Origin: Desulfobacteraceae bacterium
GTDB lineage: Bacteria; Desulfobacterota; Desulfobacteria; Desulfobacterales; JAUWMJ01
Reading direction: 5' to 3'
Length of the DNA: 14,706 nucleotides
Assembly (NCBI GenBank): GCA_030612225.1
Contig: JAUWOH010000032.1
Span: forward strand, 1 to 14,706
Shown: positions 6,809 through 14,631 of the stretch, piece by piece
Numbering within the stretch: the stretch's first letter is position 1
Layout of the letters: the number at the start of each line of letters is the position of its first letter
Notes under the pieces: generated by a model
What the model was told of the DNA's origin: nothing
What the model saw: only the letters and a program-made list of their open reading frames with translations
Databases searched by the model: none
Position numbers and translations under genes: made by a program

Positions 6809-7495
6809 TTAGTGTCCCAGCTTCATTCCCCATCCTTCAAACATGAACATAATGGCAAATCCGTACCACAGCGTGTATAGCACGTAAAAAATCAGAGAAA
6901 AAATGACTATGCCGTATCGGTCGGAAATTTTCTGTGGCTCAATTTTATAATAGTTATAAGAACATTCCACAGCCTTCTTTATCACCATGGCAACGACTTT
7001 GGCCTCTTTGAATTTTTTTTGCGCCTTCAAATCCTTATCCATCGATTTTAATGCAGTGTACCAGTTATAAAGGGCCTGCCTTTCGTCGTACCCGTATTTT
7101 CCTTTTACCTTTTCTCCGTCATTTACATACATATAATCCGCATCGGCAAGACAGTTTTCAAGGATCTTGCCCAGATCACCGCTGACCTTAAGTTGCGCAC
7201 CGGATGCATTAACAAGTGCACCGCCCTTCATAAACAGGGACGTCGCCTGTTTTGCCTGTGCTTCGTCTTTCATATTAAGTGTTACACTGATAGAATTCCC
7301 AATAAACTTATCGGTCTCCTTATTGACCTTTGGAATATAATAAGCCGATCCCTTTGATATGGAGTTATATAGGGAATCCAGGTAGTCCAGACCGTTTTGG
7401 CCCTTGAAAACAGGCGAAAACACTATTATCAATATAACAAAAAATCCGATTAACATGCCAAAACCGCCATAGAATTCTTTTTTGTTCGCTATCAT
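6809..7495 (-). CDS. Two-TM membrane protein of unknown function, coupled to TSUP permease
   Basis: A 228-residue protein. The ATG at 7495 overlaps the stop of the permease gene (ATGA, 7492-7495), and GGAGG lies about 9 bases upstream inside that gene, so the two are translationally coupled. TM1 is about residues 11-29; then a soluble domain of about 160 mixed alpha/beta-looking residues; then TM2 at about 194-218, ending EGWGMKLGH. With a short basic N-terminus, the soluble part is predicted outside the cytoplasm. I recognise no domain. The conserved coupling suggests an accessory subunit or substrate-binding partner of the TSUP permease, but this is inferred from position only. It is the last gene before a strong terminator. 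Confidence 0.85.
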   Translation of the reverse strand: MIANKKEFYGGFGMLIGFFVILIIVFSPVFKGQNGLDYLDSLYNSISKGSAYYIPKVNKETDKFIGNSISVTLNMKDEAQAKQATSLFMKGGALVNASGAQLKVSGDLGKILENCLADADYMYVNDGEKVKGKYGYDERQALYNWYTALKSMDKDLKAQKKFKEAKVVAMVIKKAVECSYNYYKIEPQKISDRYGIVIFSLIFYVLYTLWYGFAIMFMFEGWGMKLGH

Positions 7496-8799
7496 GATTT
7501 CGCCTCCTCTCCCTTCAGGACTTTAATATTCGCAAGGAACGTTCCGATCACCCAGACAGAAAATCCGGCGATGACAATAAAGAAGGCCCAGACCCCGATA
7601 GTTTCCAGGATAGCGCCGGTCTGTTTTGATATGGGAATGACATCCATCTCACCAAGTTTGGCAGGCAGAGCAAAAATACGATTAACAAAACCAGCCAAAA
7701 CCGCCATGGCATAAAACCCGCGAATCGTAATGCCCTTAACAACTTTAGTAACCATTGCACCAATCTGGATGCCTACCAAAGATCCTAAAAGCATGCCCAT
7801 GGCCAGTGTGTAGAAAATAAAGCCGTAAATTGCATACTGGCTTATGGCAGCATAACCTGCAGTAAAAACGATCTGAAAAATATCGGTTCCAACCGTAGTC
7901 ATGGATGAAACGCCCAGGATATAAACAAATATGGGGAATGTTAAAAAGCCGCCGCCGACTCCCATAATCCCTGCCGCCAAACCGACCAAGGCACCTGAAA
8001 GGACTAAAAACAGCCATGAAATACTCCGTCCGCCCGGAGTCAGATCATAGTCGAATTTAACCATGGGAGGTATTTTCATGCCTTGGAGCTTTTTAGGAAG
8101 ATTTCCCATCTCAGCCCCTTCATCTTTTCCACCGTGGGCACCTTCGCCGCCACCGTGGGGAGCCTGTCCTTTTTCCGCCTTTCTCGCCTTGAGAAAATCG
8201 GCCATGGCATAAGTTCCAAGAAAACCTAGCATCAGGGAATAGACGGTGGTGATAAAGGCGTCGCTTAATACAGGATTTATTTCATAGAGGACACGGTTTA
8301 TAAGTCCTCCTGCTGTCGCCCCGATAATGGCGCCTATTAAAAAAACCGCAGCCAGGGGAACGGAGACGTTACCAAGCTTCCTGTGAATTACACTTCCCAT
8401 TATAGCCTTGGCAAATATATGAAAAAGGTCGGTTCCGACTGCAAGAATACCTTTAATACCTGCACTCATAAGGGCGGGTGCGATAATGAATCCACCGCCT
8501 GCGCCGATACAGCCGGTAATCAGTCCTGCAGCCATCCCAATCAGTATGGATACAATAAATATCCCCGTACTGTAAAAGGCCGGGCTATATGCCTTTTTAC
8601 CTCCAAGCAGTTCCGGCAGAGCACCGCCTATTTGATCGGCAAATGCAATGCTTGCCAGTAAAGCTGGAATTGTAAGCATTGCAAGTATAAAAAGCCGCTT
8701 TTTATCGCCAAAAATAGTGTTGGATACATTAATTTCCCACTTTGCATGGGCAACTGCGCCCATCATCATAAATCGGCCCCACTGTTTAAAAAAATTCAT
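7492..8799 (-). CDS. TSUP family (TauE/SafE) anion permease
   Basis: A 435-residue inner-membrane protein. ATG at 8799 is chosen because AGGAG lies 6 bases upstream; an in-frame start at 8829 has no such support. It shows the two-fold repeat of TauE/SafE proteins: the glycine-rich motif GCIGAGGGFIIAP (96-108) in half one and GIMGVGGGFLTFP (277-289) in half two, each followed by a VGTDLFHI or VGTDIFQI segment. There is an extra N-terminal helix about 34-55, and a cytoplasmic-looking loop between the halves carries a Gly/His-rich stretch (HGGGEGAHGG, about 215-224). It is longer than the common 250-270 residue members. The family moves sulfite, sulfonates, sulfoacetate or related anions. In a sulfate reducer, sulfate or sulfite transport is plausible but unproven. 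It lies between a receiver gene and a coupled two-TM protein. Confidence 0.9.
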   Translation of the reverse strand: MNFFKQWGRFMMMGAVAHAKWEINVSNTIFGDKKRLFILAMLTIPALLASIAFADQIGGALPELLGGKKAYSPAFYSTGIFIVSILIGMAAGLITGCIGAGGGFIIAPALMSAGIKGILAVGTDLFHIFAKAIMGSVIHRKLGNVSVPLAAVFLIGAIIGATAGGLINRVLYEINPVLSDAFITTVYSLMLGFLGTYAMADFLKARKAEKGQAPHGGGEGAHGGKDEGAEMGNLPKKLQGMKIPPMVKFDYDLTPGGRSISWLFLVLSGALVGLAAGIMGVGGGFLTFPIFVYILGVSSMTTVGTDIFQIVFTAGYAAISQYAIYGFIFYTLAMGMLLGSLVGIQIGAMVTKVVKGITIRGFYAMAVLAGFVNRIFALPAKLGEMDVIPISKQTGAILETIGVWAFFIVIAGFSVWVIGTFLANIKVLKGEEAKS

Positions 8800-8823
8800 T
8801 ACAACTCCTTTTTGCTTAAGTAG

Positions 8824-8970
8824 TGTCAAAAATGATGACGTCGTAAAAAGTCGAAATTACCACAGAGAACACGGAGCTCACAGAGATAACAAATAAATAT
8901 AACAGGCTATTCTCTGTGTTCTTTGCGAGCACTGTGGTGAAAAATGACTTTTTAAGAGACTGTCAAAAAT
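8824..8970. repeat. Palindromic intergenic element flanked by 10-bp direct repeats
   Basis: The direct repeat TGTCAAAAAT stands at 8824-8833 and 8961-8970. Inside, TAAAAAGTC (8844-8852) pairs with GACTTTTTA (8946-8954), and ACCACAGAGAACACGG (8859-8874) pairs imperfectly with a segment around 8911-8937 (ctctgtgttctttgcgagcactgtggt). The whole could fold into a long imperfect hairpin. It lies between the receiver stop and the TSUP start, so it would affect read-through between them. It resembles dispersed CACAGAGAACAC repeats I associate with this bacterial group. Confidence 0.65.
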
Positions 8971-8981
8971 AATTACCTTGT

Positions 8982-9398
8982 TTAACTAACCATATCACCT
9001 CCCAGTTTTTTTATTTTTTCTTCCTGTATATTTTTTTTCTTATATGCATCTTGAAGTTTATAAAGAAGTTCATCAATATTCATCGGTTTCATCAGATAAT
9101 CAAAAGCGCCGAGTTCCATGCCCTGAATTGCCACCTCAACGCTGGCATGGCCGGTAAGCATGATAACTTCAATTAGAGGCTTTTTCTTCTTGATCTCCTC
9201 CAGGGTCTGAATACCATTCATTCCTTTCATTCTTACGTCAAGCACAACCACATCTACTGAATCTTTATCTAAAAAGGCAAGAGCTTCCTCACCGCTTTCA
9301 ACACCGTGTACTTCTATATTACGCTTTTTCATGCGTTTTAATATTGTTTCCAAAAAGCCCACCTCGTCATCGACGAATAGAACTGAAAAATCTGCCAC
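8982..9398 (-). CDS. Stand-alone receiver-domain response regulator (GTG start)
   Basis: A 138-residue CheY-like receiver with a short Lys-rich tail and no output domain. The start is GTG at 9398, supported by GGGAGG 7 bases upstream. Key residues are D10-D11, phosphoacceptor D54 (VVVLDVRMKGMNG), T82 (VIMLTGHASVEVA) and the lysine in DYLMKP. It shares motif spacing and the tail element IQ-EEKI with the receiver at 862-1317, suggesting a duplicated or jointly recruited pair. No kinase gene is adjacent, so phosphoryl groups may come from the Cache kinase at 1687-3360 or a distant kinase. It precedes the TSUP permease by 182 bp, across a palindromic repeat. A direct role in controlling that permease or its partner is inferred from context. 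Confidence 0.9.
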   Translation of the reverse strand: MADFSVLFVDDEVGFLETILKRMKKRNIEVHGVESGEEALAFLDKDSVDVVVLDVRMKGMNGIQTLEEIKKKKPLIEVIMLTGHASVEVAIQGMELGAFDYLMKPMNIDELLYKLQDAYKKKNIQEEKIKKLGGDMVS

Positions 9399-9412
9399 TG
9401 TAATGCCTCCCT

Positions 9413-9506
9413 ATGCTCGTTACTCGTTACTGGATACTCGTTACTCGTTTTTGCCAAGTATCCGGTATCCGGCACCTAATATCCAGCATCCAGTACCCAG
9501 CATCAC
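9413..9506. repeat. Degenerate 7-10 bp tandem repeats
   Basis: A run of tactcgt units (9417-9450) is followed by tatccgg and atccagca units (9460-9505). The block lies immediately upstream of the GTG-start receiver gene. No promoter could be assigned with confidence in the 9399-9890 spacer; a weak TTGAAT/TATAGG pair, 17 bp apart on the minus strand near 9546-9574, is the best I saw. Confidence 0.6.
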
Positions 9507-9574
9507 GAAAATGCAAAAGCTGCAAATCATGAAAGAAAAATTTATTACCTATAAATGATATTAAAAAAATATTC

Positions 9575-9809
9575 AAGAGCCAGTTTCAAAACATTTCAGG
9601 CCGAAGTCTGCGCTTATCTGCAAGCCCTGTTAAATTTTTTTATATTTAACCGGGGTTCAAGGTCAAGTCGAAGATCCCTGACTTTGAGCGGGGGAAGGCG
9701 ATCCGCCTCAGGCGGATTAACCGGAGGAATAAATTGAATATTTCGAGGATAGCGTTAATCGAGCAGATAAGCACAGACTTCGCAAAATGCAGTTTTGCAA
9801 AGGTTTCTT
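9575..9809. repeat. 235-bp MITE-like element, related to the one at 3373-3531
   Basis: The ends form imperfect terminal inverted repeats of about 45 bp; the best-preserved part is CGAAGTCTGCGCTTATCTGC at the left against CGAAGTCTGTGCTTATCTGC at the right (reverse complement), 19 of 20 identical. The right end also carries AAACCTTTGCAAAAC, matching the terminal repeat of the 3373 element. The interior has a perfect 8-1-8 palindrome, ATCCGCCT-C-AGGCGGAT (9701-9717). It has no coding capacity. A shared tcctcgaaatattc core shows common ancestry with the first element, in inverse orientation. Confidence 0.75.
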
Positions 9810-9839
9810 ATCTTATATTTAGCCCTGTAAAAGCACCAT

Positions 9840-9863
9840 TTTTTAAAACTTTCCTTTTAAAAA
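9840..9863. other. A/T-only inverted repeat downstream of the glycosyltransferase gene
   Basis: TTTTTAAAA and TTTTAAAAA form a perfect 9-bp inverted repeat with a 6-base loop, 27 bp after the glycosyltransferase stop. The stem lacks G/C pairs, so a terminator role is doubtful. Confidence 0.25.
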
Positions 9864-9890
9864 TGCGTAGTTCTAACCCGGATAAACCGG

Positions 9891-11210
9891 TTACTCGTCG
9901 CGCATAATATGCATGGCCAGAGAACTGACCAGCTTCCGCATATGTTTAGGAACATACTCGCCGAAAAAATTCATCATAATGGCATTAAGATGCTTTCTGA
10001 GGATTGTGTAGGAATAATGACGGGCTGCAATTTCGTAATTTATCGTGACCATTATCTTTCTTCTTTCGGATGATTCCAGAATCTCCTTCACCTTTTGAAC
10101 CGTTTTCTTGGTGAGGAAACCGTCCATGATCGCCAGATCAAACCCCAAAGGCTCGATATCCCTTACAAATGTGGCATAACGGTTGATCAGAATCGGCTTT
10201 TTAAAGTAGATGGCTTCAAGAAAAGCATTTCCGAAACCCTCCAGCCGGCTGGGATAAGTAATGAAATCGGCATGGGGGTAGATATCCCAGAGAGAGTGTT
10301 TCATGTTCGCATTGTCGGCACCGGCCCAGGGATCCGCAATCCTGGTTTTTACCAGCCGAAGGTCTACGCTGTGTTCGCGGGCATATTCCCTGATCCAATC
10401 CGGGTATTCGAAGCCTTCATCCCCGGCTTCATGGGATATAACCAGTTTATATCTGGGATCCTCCAACTCCTTTACCAGTTCGATGGCATATTCAATCCCT
10501 TTTCTCTTTACCAGGCGGGTTGGTTGCAATATGATGATGTCATCGGGTTTAAGACCGATAGATTCTCTAAAACCATCGGCGCGCATCTTTTCCGGGTCAG
10601 GCGGATTTTCAAAGTCGATAACATTGGGGATAATGACGGATGAGATGCCTCTACGATGGGCCAGCTCTTCCCGGGCTGCAGAATTAATTACCACGTGTTC
10701 GATATTGGGCAGATTGGGAGGAAAAGCCATTCCCAGATAATCATTGACTGCGTTTACCATGAATCTTACCCTTTCCCAGTAAAAATCATGATGATGTGCA
10801 ATGGTGGGGATTTGGGTTTCCGCGATGGTTTCCGCCAAAGCCAGTCCGAGGGGAATGTGCATGGGAATGGTCAGCGCATTCTCTACTATTAAAATATCAA
10901 TGTCAAATTGACGGATAAATTCGTGGAGGCGTTTTTTTAAAAGCGATCTTAATGCATGTATCGCTCTGGTTATGGAAGGCTCCCGCCCCTTTTTCCCTAA
11001 AACTTTCTTGTTAATCCGCCTGTTTTCTTCATGCTCGAAATGTGCTTCCGGCACCAGGATGCTCTTTTCCGGCTTTCTGTCAAGCTCGCCCGCAAACCAG
11101 AAACAGCGATGTCCAATTTTATTCAGAACTTCCGCCCACTTGCTCGCCTCCAACGTAACACCGTCGGTCCCGGCGAAACGGGTTGATACAAAACCGATGT
11201 TTTTATCCAT
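9891..11210 (-). CDS. GT-B glycosyltransferase, family 4-like
   Basis: A 439-residue soluble protein starting at ATG 11210, with GGGAGG about 6 bases upstream. The N-terminal Rossmann half begins IGFVSTRFAGTDGVTLEASKW, a glycine-containing loop typical of GT4 enzymes, and carries HHHDFYW (139-145). The C-terminal nucleotide-sugar half has PTRLVKRKG (230-238) and the E-x7-E motif EGFGNAFLEA (E324, E332), which binds the donor. No TM segment is seen, though the C-terminus is basic and amphipathic. The opening reminds me of mannosylglucosylglycerate synthase-like enzymes that make compatible solutes, but I cannot confirm that, and a role in surface glycan synthesis is equally possible. The gene stands alone, 160 bp downstream of a receiver gene and followed by a repeat-filled spacer. 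Confidence 0.85.
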   Translation of the reverse strand: MDKNIGFVSTRFAGTDGVTLEASKWAEVLNKIGHRCFWFAGELDRKPEKSILVPEAHFEHEENRRINKKVLGKKGREPSITRAIHALRSLLKKRLHEFIRQFDIDILIVENALTIPMHIPLGLALAETIAETQIPTIAHHHDFYWERVRFMVNAVNDYLGMAFPPNLPNIEHVVINSAAREELAHRRGISSVIIPNVIDFENPPDPEKMRADGFRESIGLKPDDIIILQPTRLVKRKGIEYAIELVKELEDPRYKLVISHEAGDEGFEYPDWIREYAREHSVDLRLVKTRIADPWAGADNANMKHSLWDIYPHADFITYPSRLEGFGNAFLEAIYFKKPILINRYATFVRDIEPLGFDLAIMDGFLTKKTVQKVKEILESSERRKIMVTINYEIAARHYSYTILRKHLNAIMMNFFGEYVPKHMRKLVSSLAMHIMRDE

Positions 11211-11369
11211 TTAAACCTCCCGGTTTTGGCAACTAACGGTAAGGGATACCTGAAAATTTACGAAAATAGTGTAGCAAGCGATCGAGGGCCGAGAAAAACG
11301 GTAGTTTTGAAACATCCGGAAGAAAACATAATCTATACTATAAAATTTTCGGGTTGGAAATACATCCCT

Positions 11370-11828
11370 TTAAACCTGGCTTAATTCCTTGCATTTTCTT
11401 GCAAAAGCAGGATCTTGCAACATCCTTTTGGCAAATTTAAGGTATTTTATTACAATAGCCCGGATCGCAAGCTGGAGCGCATAGGGCCGAATCGGCTTTT
11501 CCAATAGATAATGGACTTCTGATGATATGCACATATTCACCACATCATTGCTTGCATTACCCGTGATAATGATTGTATCCTCACGGGCAGCAGGAAATTT
11601 TTCCTCAATGGTATCCAGAAAGAAAAAGCCGCTTTTTCCGCCAAGATAGACATCTATGATAAAAATCCCAACACCGGGGTCGCGGTTCAGGCAGTATGAT
11701 ACAGCCTCATCAAAATCGGTAAAGGAAAATATCTCCCCCCACTTATAGAACCTCCCGACGATTTTGGTCATCAAATCACATATGCCAGGGTCATCATCGA
11801 CAATAATGACGTCAAGTTCATCAGACAT
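11370..11828 (-). CDS. Receiver-domain response regulator, partner of hybrid kinase
   Basis: A 152-residue protein with one receiver domain and a C-terminal helical tail; there is no output domain. The start is ATG at 11828 (MSDELDVIIV), because AGG lies 8 bases upstream; the ATG at 11837 lies too close to it. Key residues are D11-D13, phosphoacceptor D59 (IFIIDVYLGGKSG), the threonine in IIITGNAS and the lysine in LLEKPIRP. It is clearly more divergent than the two receivers near the permeases. It follows the hybrid kinase by 118 bp on the same strand, without an obvious terminator between, so the two are probably one operon and a phosphotransfer pair. It could act on a diguanylate cyclase, an anti-sigma system or other target encoded elsewhere. 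Confidence 0.88.
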   Translation of the reverse strand: MSDELDVIIVDDDPGICDLMTKIVGRFYKWGEIFSFTDFDEAVSYCLNRDPGVGIFIIDVYLGGKSGFFFLDTIEEKFPAAREDTIIITGNASNDVVNMCISSEVHYLLEKPIRPYALQLAIRAIVIKYLKFAKRMLQDPAFARKCKELSQV

Positions 11829-11946
11829 GCCATGCACCTACCAGCTCAACAGGTTCTGCGATCCATGTGGGGACCCCCCTGCCGTCGCAATTACCATTTC
11901 CAGTTTTGAAGTTATCTAACATGCAAAAAAACCTTAAAGTGATGCG

Positions 11947-14112
11947 TTATTTACCAATAACATCGGATAACACTGTTTGAAGTTCCTTTTTGGTGTATGG
12001 TTTGGGCAGGGCCGCCACAAACCCGTGGAACTTAGGGCCCATCATAACAGGGTCATTGGAGTAGCCGCTTGAGACAATTGCGCGGGTGTTGGGTGCTAAT
12101 TTTAATATTTCTTTAATGGTTTGCAGGCCACTGATACCCCGTTTTATAGTTAGATCCAAAATAACCGCATCGAACGGACGGCCGACAGCCAGCGATTTTT
12201 TGAACAATTCAATCGCTTCGGCCCCATGCAAGGCAAAAACGGCCCGGTATCCCAGACGTTTCAGCAATTCCCGGGCCAGATCGATAATCATTTTTTCATC
12301 ATCCATCAACAGGATGAATTTGTCCTTAGTTGAAATCGAAGATGATTTGTTTGGCTCGACTGTAAATGTCTTTACGGGCTGAACCGATGCTGCCACCGGT
12401 AAAAATACCTCAACGGTGGTCCCGCGATTTTCGATTGATCGAATTTCCATGTGGCCGTTATGCTTGTCAATGATACTGTAAGCCGTGGTCAGGCCCAATC
12501 CCATACCTTTCTGAGAGCCCCGCTGTTTTGTAGAAAAATAGGGGTCAAAAATCTTGTCTCGCAGTTTCTCAGGGATCCCTGCGCCCCGATCTTTTATATT
12601 GATACGCACGTACTTATCCTGGCTCAACTCACGGTTGCCGTTAGTTGCCGGGCCTTTATGGCGGCAATTTTCTGCCTTAATTCTGATTGTGCCTCCCGCC
12701 GGCATCGACTCAACAGCGTTTTTCATCAAGTTGTTAAGCGCATGGTTTATTTGCTCCGGATCGCATTCAACCGGCCAAAGGTCGTCCGGCAGATCAAGAA
12801 CGCTTTTAAAGTCGGAATCATCGATAACTGCTGCCGCGGAGGTTTCAACAATGGGGATGATGGGGCATGTCTTTTTCATCGGAGCGCCCCCTGTCGAGAA
12901 TGTGATCAGTCGCTGGGTTAAGGCTTTTGACCGCATGCAGGCTTCTTCTGCTTTATTTAAGAAAGCCAGGCTCTCACTCGTAGAAGAAATATCAATTTGA
13001 GCGAGGGAAATATTTCCCAGGATGACTGAAAGCAGGTTGTTAAAATCGTGGGCTATACCACCTGATAAAATACCCAGCGATTCCAGTTTTTCGACTTTCA
13101 GCCTTTCCTCTTCCGCCCGCTTGCGCAAAGAAAGATCACGACCAATACTTTGAATAATACCTTTTGTTGTATCAACAACACGGGAACTAACTTCAACATC
13201 GATGAATGTGCCGTCGGCCTTCAGCCACAAAGTCTCAAAATATCCAGCTTTGCCTGATTTCATGTCGGCAATTTGACTTTCTATTGCCGTCCGATCTTTT
13301 TTTTCATGGTCTTTTTTTCCATAAAGATTGGTAATGTCCATTATAAGCAGCTGTTTTGCATTATAGCCGAGCAATTCGCATGTTCTTTGGTTCACATCTA
13401 TGATGCGGCCACTGCGATGGATAATTATCGCATCGTTGGATTGTTCGAAAAGTCGCCGAAAGCGCTGTTCGCTTTTACGCAGGTTATCCGCTGCCCGTTT
13501 GCGTTCAATGGCAATGGCAGTTTGATCGGAGACCGCGACAAGCACTTTGAGATCTCGTTCGCTGTATAGTTGCGGGTCGGAATAACTCTGTACAACCATT
13601 ACTCCGATGACCGTATCCTCTATGATTAAAGGAACTCCCATCCAGGTATGTGAAATCGGCCCCCAGTGGCTTTCTAAAGCTTCAATCTCTTTTTTTCTAA
13701 ATAAGAGCGGTGCACGTTGAAGAACCACTTTGCCGGTCAAAGAAGAATTCATATCAAAATTAGTGATGGGGCCGAAATCATCATCTTTTGTATCCACATG
13801 ATAAGGGAAGTACAAAGTGCGCTCTTCGCTGTCAACAATGGCGATATAAAAATTGGTGACATCGATTATACGGCTTAAAGATTTGTGTATGGAATAGTAG
13901 AGATCATCAAGATCAAAGGTGGTGTTAACTGCGCTTGAAATTTCAAACAAGGTCTTGTTGATTGCTTCAGCATGTTCACGTTCTGCAATTTCAGCCTGCA
14001 ATTTTTCATTTACATTGGTCAGGTCTGCAGTTCGCTGGACAACCTGCTCTTTAAGCTCCTGTTTGGCTTGTGTCAGTTGCTTTGTCAGTTCGTAAACGTC
14101 GGGTTGTTCCAT
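11947..14112 (-). CDS. Cytoplasmic hybrid histidine kinase GAF-PAS-HisKA-HATPase-REC
   Basis: A 721-residue protein. ATG at 14112 (MEQPDVYELTKQL) is preferred over an in-frame TTG at 14127, since TGAGGA lies about 9-10 bases upstream. Layout: coiled coil about 10-50, GAF about 55-205, PAS about 210-333, HisKA with H355 (GGIAHDFNNLL), HATPase with N-box (NNLMKNAVES, N465), G1 (DRGAGIP) and G2 (GMGLGL), then a C-terminal receiver (about 598-721) with D604-D605, phosphoacceptor D653 (AVILDLT) and K704. No TM helix is present, so it senses a cytoplasmic signal through GAF or PAS; the ligand is unknown. HDFNN-type kinases with an attached receiver commonly run internal phosphorelays. It is first in a probable two-gene operon with the receiver at 11370-11828 and has a sigma-70-like promoter upstream. 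Confidence 0.93.
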   Translation of the reverse strand: MEQPDVYELTKQLTQAKQELKEQVVQRTADLTNVNEKLQAEIAEREHAEAINKTLFEISSAVNTTFDLDDLYYSIHKSLSRIIDVTNFYIAIVDSEERTLYFPYHVDTKDDDFGPITNFDMNSSLTGKVVLQRAPLLFRKKEIEALESHWGPISHTWMGVPLIIEDTVIGVMVVQSYSDPQLYSERDLKVLVAVSDQTAIAIERKRAADNLRKSEQRFRRLFEQSNDAIIIHRSGRIIDVNQRTCELLGYNAKQLLIMDITNLYGKKDHEKKDRTAIESQIADMKSGKAGYFETLWLKADGTFIDVEVSSRVVDTTKGIIQSIGRDLSLRKRAEEERLKVEKLESLGILSGGIAHDFNNLLSVILGNISLAQIDISSTSESLAFLNKAEEACMRSKALTQRLITFSTGGAPMKKTCPIIPIVETSAAAVIDDSDFKSVLDLPDDLWPVECDPEQINHALNNLMKNAVESMPAGGTIRIKAENCRHKGPATNGNRELSQDKYVRINIKDRGAGIPEKLRDKIFDPYFSTKQRGSQKGMGLGLTTAYSIIDKHNGHMEIRSIENRGTTVEVFLPVAASVQPVKTFTVEPNKSSSISTKDKFILLMDDEKMIIDLARELLKRLGYRAVFALHGAEAIELFKKSLAVGRPFDAVILDLTIKRGISGLQTIKEILKLAPNTRAIVSSGYSNDPVMMGPKFHGFVAALPKPYTKKELQTVLSDVIGK

Positions 14113-14170
14113 GGTTTTATTCCTCAAGTGATAAGAATTCTCTTTTCAAGAGCGAAATAAGAAAACAATT

Positions 14171-14199
14171 AACATAACAGGTACCGGTTGCATTGTCAA
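14171..14199 (-). promoter_or_regulatory. Sigma-70 type promoter for the hybrid kinase operon
   Basis: On the minus strand TTGACA (14194-14199) and TATGTT (14171-14176) stand 17 bp apart, with TGT just before the -10, an extended -10 feature. The start would be near 14164, giving a leader of about 50 nt to the ATG at 14112. Confidence 0.65.
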
Positions 14200-14534
14200 G
14201 ATTGCATTTTTCTCCAAACGCCCTGAAATGTTGGGATTTCTGGCGCAATAAACCGGTCTTCGCCAAGCTTCGCCCTGGCGAGCATATATCTCCACATGGG
14301 GCTCGACTGCTTGTTAGCTGTCTATATGCGGCGCAAAGACAGGTATGCTGGGGAAACATTGATAACCGCTGTTCTCCAGAGACGGATAAACGTTGGCTGT
14401 CGGGTGTGGCTTTTGCTTCATATTACACAGGATCAAGTGCTTGAACGTATAATACCATTGGCGTTCCCATATCCACCATACTCGAATCCAAAGTAAAGCC
14501 CCTTGGGCGTTTCTTAAAGCTATTTAAAAAAAGA
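14200..14534. other. Divergent intergenic region, no gene seen
   Basis: Frames on either strand lack ribosome-binding sites and recognisable motifs, so I call no gene. A small inverted pair TTCGCCA/TGGCGAG surrounds AGCTTCGCCC near 14258-14282. Confidence 0.5.
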
Positions 14535-14598
14535 TTGACAAAGCTGGTGCCAATACATGATTATCAGATAATCATTCTCCGATAAGAATAGGTATAAT
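14535..14598 (+). promoter_or_regulatory. Promoter region with Fur/PerR-like palindrome
   Basis: TTGACA lies at 14535-14540. A perfect palindrome TGATTATCAGATAATCA (14558-14574, arms of 8 with 1-base centre) overlaps where its -10 would fall (GATTAT, 18-bp spacing). A further TATAAT lies at 14593-14598 and could be the -10 of an alternative promoter. The GATAATCAT core resembles Fur-type boxes, and the following gene encodes a Fur-like protein, so autoregulation is likely. Confidence 0.55.
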
Positions 14599-14631
14599 CA
14601 TTAGAAACAACTCAACAGCAGAGTAGTAACT

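Noticed and set aside
10095..10643. Plus-strand open frame of 182 codons
   Set aside because: It is antisense to the glycosyltransferase, which shows conserved GT-B motifs throughout this interval.
14193..14496. Overlapping open frames on both strands in the divergent spacer
   Set aside because: No ribosome-binding sites, no recognisable motifs, and on the minus strand overlap with the kinase promoter.
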